8,988 nucleotides of DNA, taken from positions 1 through 8,988 of the forward strand of contig JBCDBY010000188.1 in NCBI GenBank assembly GCA_039182715.1, in the 5' to 3' direction. Below, one piece after another: positions 6,362-8,988 of this stretch. Position numbers and translations under genes: made by a program. This stretch comes from JBCDBY01 sp039182715. Its GTDB lineage: Bacteria > Planctomycetota > PLA2. The notes under the pieces are model-generated. The model had not been told where the DNA came from. It did not search any database and saw nothing but the letters and a program-made list of their open reading frames with translations. The number at the start of each line of letters is the position of its first letter. Position 1 is the first letter of the stretch.

Positions 6362-6901
6362 TTGCGGGCGTTTCTGGCGATCCCGATCCCGGCCGCGCTG
6401 CAGCCGCTGCTCTGCGCGGCCGGGGAGAACTTCGCCGATCTCCGGCGTGCGCCTGCCTCGAACCTGCATCTGACCATCAAGTTCCTCGGAGAGATCCGCA
6501 AGCCGGTGGACATCTCCGAGGCGGTCGAGCCGGTCTGTGCGCGCCACGCGCCGTTCGAGGTCGCGCTCGGCCGCCTCGGCTGCTTTCCGTCCCCGCGGAA
6601 GGCGAGCGTGGTCTGGGTGGGGCTGACGCAGGGCGATCTGCAGGCCGGTGCCCTGGTGCAGGGTATCGAGCGGGCGCTGGAGCCGTTCGGCATCCCGGAC
6701 GATGGTCGACCCTGGCGCGGCCACGTCACGCTCGGCCGGTATGCCAAGCCGCGCAAGCTGCGCGAGAAGGATCTCGACGCGGACGCGGCGTTCGGGACCT
6801 TTCGGGCCGAGTCGGTGGTGCTCTTCTCCTCGGAGCTGCGACCGGACGGTCCCGTCTATACGCCGATCCATACGCTGCCGCTCGGTGGCGTCTCAGACTG
6901 A
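6362..6901 (+). CDS. thpR: RNA 2',3'-cyclic phosphodiesterase (ThpR/LigT)
   Basis: This 179-residue member of the 2H phosphoesterase family opens 2',3'-cyclic phosphates on RNA to 2'-phosphates and was first seen in vitro as a 2'-5' RNA ligase. The two catalytic H-x-T motifs are intact: H36-L-T38 in NLHLTIKFLG and H121-V-T123 in GHVTLGR. Length and the opening M-R-A-F-L-A-I-P-I-P match the family (typically about 180 residues). The start is TTG at 6362, directly after the kinase stop codon. No Shine-Dalgarno motif is visible, so translation probably depends on coupling with the kinase. No ATG or GTG start would keep the conserved first strand. Confidence 0.93.
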   Translation: MRAFLAIPIPAALQPLLCAAGENFADLRRAPASNLHLTIKFLGEIRKPVDISEAVEPVCARHAPFEVALGRLGCFPSPRKASVVWVGLTQGDLQAGALVQGIERALEPFGIPDDGRPWRGHVTLGRYAKPRKLREKDLDADAAFGTFRAESVVLFSSELRPDGPVYTPIHTLPLGGVSD

Positions 6902-6910
6902 GGCCCGTTG

Positions 6911-6949
6911 TCCGGAACGGCCGCCGACGGCCGACCGACCGGTGCCGGA
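6911..6949 (+). terminator. GC-rich hairpin after thpR, possible terminator
   Basis: GGCCG (6919-6923) and CGGCC (6928-6932) form a perfect 5-bp stem with a 4-base loop. An outer TCCGG (6911-6915)/CCGGA (6945-6949) helix can enclose it. It lies 18 bases after the thpR stop codon in a 98-base gap. No T-run follows, so it would be a weak or factor-assisted terminator. Confidence 0.3.
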
Positions 6950-6999
6950 TCGAGCGCGATTCCCGAGGAGCGGAGGGTCGCGAGGTCTACACTGGAGAG

Positions 7000-7455
7000 A
7001 TGACCGGGAACGGCCCGATCCTGCTGTTCGACGGCGCGTGCAACCTCTGCCATGGCAGCGTGCAGTTCGTGCTGCGCCGGGAGCGAACGCAGCGCGTGCG
7101 TTTCGCGTCGCTGCAGTCGAACGTCGGGCGCTCGATCCTGCAGCGGCACGGACTCGATGCGAACGCGCTCGATACCGTGGTCTACGTGGACGGCGACGCC
7201 GTCTCCACGAAGAGCGACGCAGCCCTCGAGGTCGCCCGGGAACTGCGCGCGCCGTGGAGCTGGGTGCGCATCTTCGGCGTGTTGCCGCGCGGCTTCCGCA
7301 ACTGGTTCTACGACCGCGTGGCCGACAACCGGTATCGCTGGTTCGGCACGCGCGAAAGCTGCCTGCTGCCGCCGGCCGGGCTCGACCGGAGCCGATTTCT
7401 CGATGACGGCGAGGCCACCCCGGCCGAGGCGACCGTCCCTGCGCAAAGCGAGTAA
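7000..7455 (+). CDS. DCC-family thiol-disulfide oxidoreductase-like protein (DUF393)
   Basis: This 151-residue protein starts at the ATG at 7000, with GGAG at 6994-6997 close upstream. The N-terminus I-L-L-F-D11-G-A-C14-N-L-C17-H-G is the defining D-G-x-C-x-x-C motif of DUF393. This small thioredoxin-like family is named for its Asp-Cys-Cys residues, and its biochemistry is poorly known. Other family marks are V-R-F-A-S-L-Q, a T-K-S-D-A-A motif near residue 71, R-N-W-F-Y-D-R-V-A-x-N-R-Y near 105-117 and the late Cys in R-E-S-C. The length is usual. No signal peptide is present, so it is cytoplasmic. The next gene starts 3 bases after its stop, which suggests an operon with the DUF2185 and EthD-like genes. 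Confidence 0.88.
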   Translation: MTGNGPILLFDGACNLCHGSVQFVLRRERTQRVRFASLQSNVGRSILQRHGLDANALDTVVYVDGDAVSTKSDAALEVARELRAPWSWVRIFGVLPRGFRNWFYDRVADNRYRWFGTRESCLLPPAGLDRSRFLDDGEATPAEATVPAQSE

Positions 7456-7458
7456 GAC

Positions 7459-7791
7459 ATGGACAAGGACTACAAGCTCTCGGCCGATCAGATCGAGGAA
7501 CTCGTTCCCGACATGGGCGGCTGCTTCGCGACCGATCGCATCCTCGTGGACGGCGAACCGGTCGGCTACATGTACCGCGAGGAACCGGGGTTCCCCGAGG
7601 ACAGCGGATGGCGTTTCGTGGCGGGGGACGAGACCGACGACTACATGAACGATGCCACCAATCTCGGCATCTACGCGGTGAACACCGTAGCGAACTACGA
7701 CCGGTCGATCATTCCCTTCCTGATCGCACCGACGGGTTCGGCGTACGCCCGCGACGCCGACTCGGGCCGCTGGGCCGAAGTGCGGGATTGA
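7459..7791 (+). CDS. DUF2185 family protein
   Basis: This 110-residue cytoplasmic protein starts at the ATG at 7459, 3 bases after the DUF393 stop. Recognisable family marks are G20-G-C-F-A-T-D-R-I-L, P34-V-G-Y-M-Y-R, D48-S-G-W51-R-F, G56-D-E and the block Y72-A-V-N-T-V-A-N-Y-D81 followed by I-I-P-F-L-I-A-P-x-G-S-A-Y-x-R. Members of this family are short, mostly stand-alone, and some are counted among the immunity-protein-like (Imm-type) folds found with polymorphic toxins. No toxin gene is visible here, so an immunity role is not supported by context. Its biochemical function is unknown. Confidence 0.85.
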   Translation: MDKDYKLSADQIEELVPDMGGCFATDRILVDGEPVGYMYREEPGFPEDSGWRFVAGDETDDYMNDATNLGIYAVNTVANYDRSIIPFLIAPTGSAYARDADSGRWAEVRD

Positions 7792-7805
7792 ACCGGAGGA
7801 TCGCC

Positions 7806-8168
7806 GTGATCAAGTTCGTGATGTGCCTGCACCGTCGCCCCGACCTCTCCCGCGCGGAAGTCCAGGACTCCTGGAAGAACAAGCACGCGCCGCTCTTCCA
7901 GTCGTTCGTCGACACGCACGGGGCGATCCGCTACGTGCAGGACCACACAACGGACTCGCCGGTCAACGACATGCTGCGCGTGTCGCGCGGCATGGTGGAG
8001 GCGTTCGACGGCGTCGCCGAGGTCTGGTTCGCCTCGGAGCAGGCGTTCGTCGAAGCGATGAGCTCGCCCGAGGGTGAGAAGCTGGGCGCGATCCTCGCGG
8101 AGGACGAGTCCAATTTCATCGACCACGCGCGCTCCACGGCGTTTCTGGCCACCGAGCACGAGGTCTGA
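7806..8168 (+). CDS. EthD-domain-like protein (dimeric alpha+beta barrel)
   Basis: This 120-residue protein starts at GTG 7806, chosen for the GGAGG at 7795-7799. An in-frame TTG at 7788 would add six residues but lacks a ribosome site. The N-terminal strand I-K-F-V-M-C-L-H-R-R-P-D-L-S-R-A-E-V-Q-D-S-W23-K-N-K-H27-A-P-L is the EthD/ferredoxin-like pattern: strand, R-x-x-x-L-[ST]-x-x-x-F/V-x-x-[YW]-W, then H-x-P-L. The middle has F-D-G-V-A-E-V-W-F, and the end has E-D-E-S-N-F-I-D, both common in this superfamily. EthD was named from an ethyl-tert-butyl ether degradation cluster, but most homologues have unknown substrates. It is last in a probable three-gene unit that begins with the DUF393 gene. 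It is cytoplasmic, with no signal peptide. Confidence 0.85.
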   Translation: MIKFVMCLHRRPDLSRAEVQDSWKNKHAPLFQSFVDTHGAIRYVQDHTTDSPVNDMLRVSRGMVEAFDGVAEVWFASEQAFVEAMSSPEGEKLGAILAEDESNFIDHARSTAFLATEHEV

Positions 8169-8266
8169 GACGAGCGCCCGCGATGGGGCCGGCGGGGTGA
8201 ATCGTCTCAACTTGGCGGCAAGGGCGTCCGAACCGTGCGGGGAGAGGGCATAATCAAGGCGGAATC

Positions 8267-8800
8267 ATGAAGCGCAGCGCATTTCTCCCCTTCCTCCTGC
8301 TGGCCGCCTGTGGCGGTGGCGGCGGGAGCGACTCCAACGGCAATCCGGGTCCGGCGATCATCGCCGACTTCCAGCTCGAGGACGTCAACGACACGTCGAC
8401 GCGCTTCGGTGCGATGGTTTCGCCGCGCGACTACATCGGCAACGTGTCCGCGTGGTACTTCGGCAGCGCGACGTGAGGCTACTGCCGTACCCAGTTCGGG
8501 TACCTCGATCAGATGCAGAACGAACTCGCCGGCACGGACATCCGCATCCTCGGTCTCAACTCGTTCGGCCTCGACTCCGGCAACGCCGAAACGTGCGCCG
8601 GGCGTGATATCCCGTGGCTGCAGGAGGACGGACTGGTCGACGCCGCCGGGCGCTGGGAAGCGGCCTACCGCGACGTGGTCATCCTGGACGCGGAGAACAA
8701 GGTCGTCGCCGTCTACAACCTCACGGCCAACAACCTGGCCGACGCCGCGAAGTACGACGAGCTCAAGGCGCTCATGACCGGCGCACTCGGGACTCCCTAG
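8267..8800 (+). CDS. Selenocysteine-containing thioredoxin-fold lipoprotein (SelP-like, UGYC), UGA recoded at 8474
   Basis: I read one 177-residue protein through an in-frame TGA at 8474-8476 as Sec70. The ATG has AAGGCGGA (8256-8263) upstream. A lipoprotein signal peptide ends in L-A-A-C15, followed by a Gly/Ser linker, so the protein is anchored in the periplasm. Strand N-V-S-A-W-Y-F-G leads into S-A-T-U70-G-Y-C73-R-T-Q-F-G, a redox U-x-x-C in the place of thioredoxin CxxC, at the N-end of a helix. Then come R-I-L-G-L-N (strand), I-P-W-L-Q-E-D, and V-V-I-L-D-A-E-N-K-V-V-A-V-Y-N-L (hairpin), which complete a thioredoxin fold. The segment on each side of the UGA belongs to this fold and shares one frame. 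A SECIS-like hairpin lies just downstream. UGA serves as stop in five neighbours, so a changed genetic code is unlikely. The cis-Pro before I-L-D of TlpA proteins is absent, as in animal selenoprotein P. The redox partner is unknown. Confidence 0.85.
8474..8507 (+). promoter_or_regulatory. Bacterial SECIS element (Sec insertion hairpin)
   Basis: Ten bases after the UGA, GTACCC (8487-8492) pairs perfectly with GGGTAC (8498-8503) around the 5-base loop AGTTC. The second loop base is G (8494), 17 bases after the UGA. A short lower helix, TGAG (8474-8477) with CTCG (8504-8507), including one G-U pair, can close the structure and hold the UGA at its base. This agrees with the general bacterial SECIS description: a stem-loop within the coding region just after UGA, a G among the first two loop bases, and about 16-37 bases between UGA and the loop. 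It would bind SelB with Sec-tRNA. Confidence 0.75.
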
Positions 8801-8988
8801 CCTGCATGATTCATGACCGCGCGGGAGCTACGGAGGGGAATCGCCGCTGCCTTGCCGTGAAAGGCGACGCGACGCGCTCTCAGCTTCTCGACGCGCTCTT
8901 CTGGGCGAGGACGGATCGTCGAGATCGAGGAATCCCGAGGAAGCCGTGGCAGGAGTCACTGCGACGAGGGATGACGCGGAACTCGGCG
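8801..8988. other. Unassigned 188 bases after the selenoprotein gene
   Basis: No gene, tRNA or clear terminator is recognised. There is a CATGA-T-TCATG palindrome (8805-8815) five bases after the stop, and alternative short hairpins TCGCC (8841-8845)/GGCGA (8863-8867) or GCCTT (8849-8853)/AAGGC (8861-8865), neither followed by T residues. A minus-strand frame open from the window edge could be the tail of a gene outside the window, but its Arg/Ser-rich composition is not persuasive. I looked here for a Sec-tRNA gene (selC) and saw no UCA anticodon arm or T-loop. Confidence 0.4.

Noticed and set aside
5390..6871. 493-codon minus-strand frame opposite the kinase and thpR
   Set aside because: Both plus-strand genes have intact catalytic motifs. 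The antisense frame is an open shadow typical of GC-rich coding DNA.
8212..8254. Promoter with TTGGCG and CATAAT before the selenoprotein gene
   Set aside because: The boxes are 31 bases apart, far from the 16-18 needed, and no better -35 box lies at the right distance from CATAAT.
8474..8476. TGA as a true stop or sequencing error, giving a pseudogene
   Set aside because: The frame is kept on both sides with no indel, codon use continues normally, the position is exactly a redox residue and a SECIS-like hairpin follows. A simple point-mutation pseudogene would not predict these. Error cannot be fully excluded without reads.
8267..8800. Reassigned genetic code (UGA = Trp or Gly)
   Set aside because: Genes ending at 4368, 5441, 6901, 7791 and 8168 all use TGA as their natural stop, with family-typical lengths where known.
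8801..8988. Sec-tRNA gene (selC) next to the selenoprotein
   Set aside because: No UCA anticodon arm, long variable arm or TTC-rich T loop was found on either strand.
1..8988. CRISPR array or phage structural genes
   Set aside because: No regularly spaced repeats longer than about 10 bases and no phage structural protein signatures were seen.

Overview
This is a high-GC (roughly two-thirds G+C by eye) bacterial window. Its long rightward run of housekeeping-like and orphan genes, two short glycine-rich or hydrophobic lipoprotein signal peptides, and a selenoprotein suggest a deltaproteobacterial-type lineage (Myxococcota, Desulfobacterota, Binatota or similar). That placement is inferred from style only. 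UGA is an ordinary stop here: five genes in the window end in TGA.

Left part (1-2012) is accessory DNA. It holds the C-terminal tail of an IS3-type transposase with its probable terminal repeat, a small two-helix membrane protein gene on the minus strand whose stop codon lies in that IS end, and a serine recombinase with a strong ribosome binding site behind two mutually exclusive leader hairpins. A 395-base gene-free stretch follows, with short tandem repeats and the 5' half of a tRNA-Leu gene broken in the anticodon loop. This looks like one edge of an integrated element.

Middle part (2013-6901): two minus-strand membrane proteins of unknown function diverge from a rightward cluster. The cluster encodes a HEAT-like lipoprotein, an LPG-synthase-type membrane protein with an unusual extracytoplasmic insert, a PfkB-type sugar kinase and the RNA 2',3'-cyclic phosphodiesterase ThpR. 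These genes are tightly packed (a TTGA overlap, 14 bases, 0 bases).

Right part (7000-8800): a DCC-family (DUF393) thiol protein, a DUF2185 protein, an EthD-like protein and, most notably, a lipoprotein whose reading frame is interrupted by one in-frame UGA. The UGA sits where a thioredoxin-fold protein would carry its first redox cysteine (U-G-Y-C). A perfect 6-bp hairpin stands 10 bases downstream, with a G as the second base of its loop, as expected for a bacterial SECIS element. I read 8267-8800 as one 177-residue selenocysteine lipoprotein. Ordinary gene calling would split it into a 69-residue fragment and an orphan 95-residue ORF. By eye it resembles the N-terminal domain of animal selenoprotein P more than TlpA-type thioredoxins. 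The last 188 bases hold nothing I can identify.
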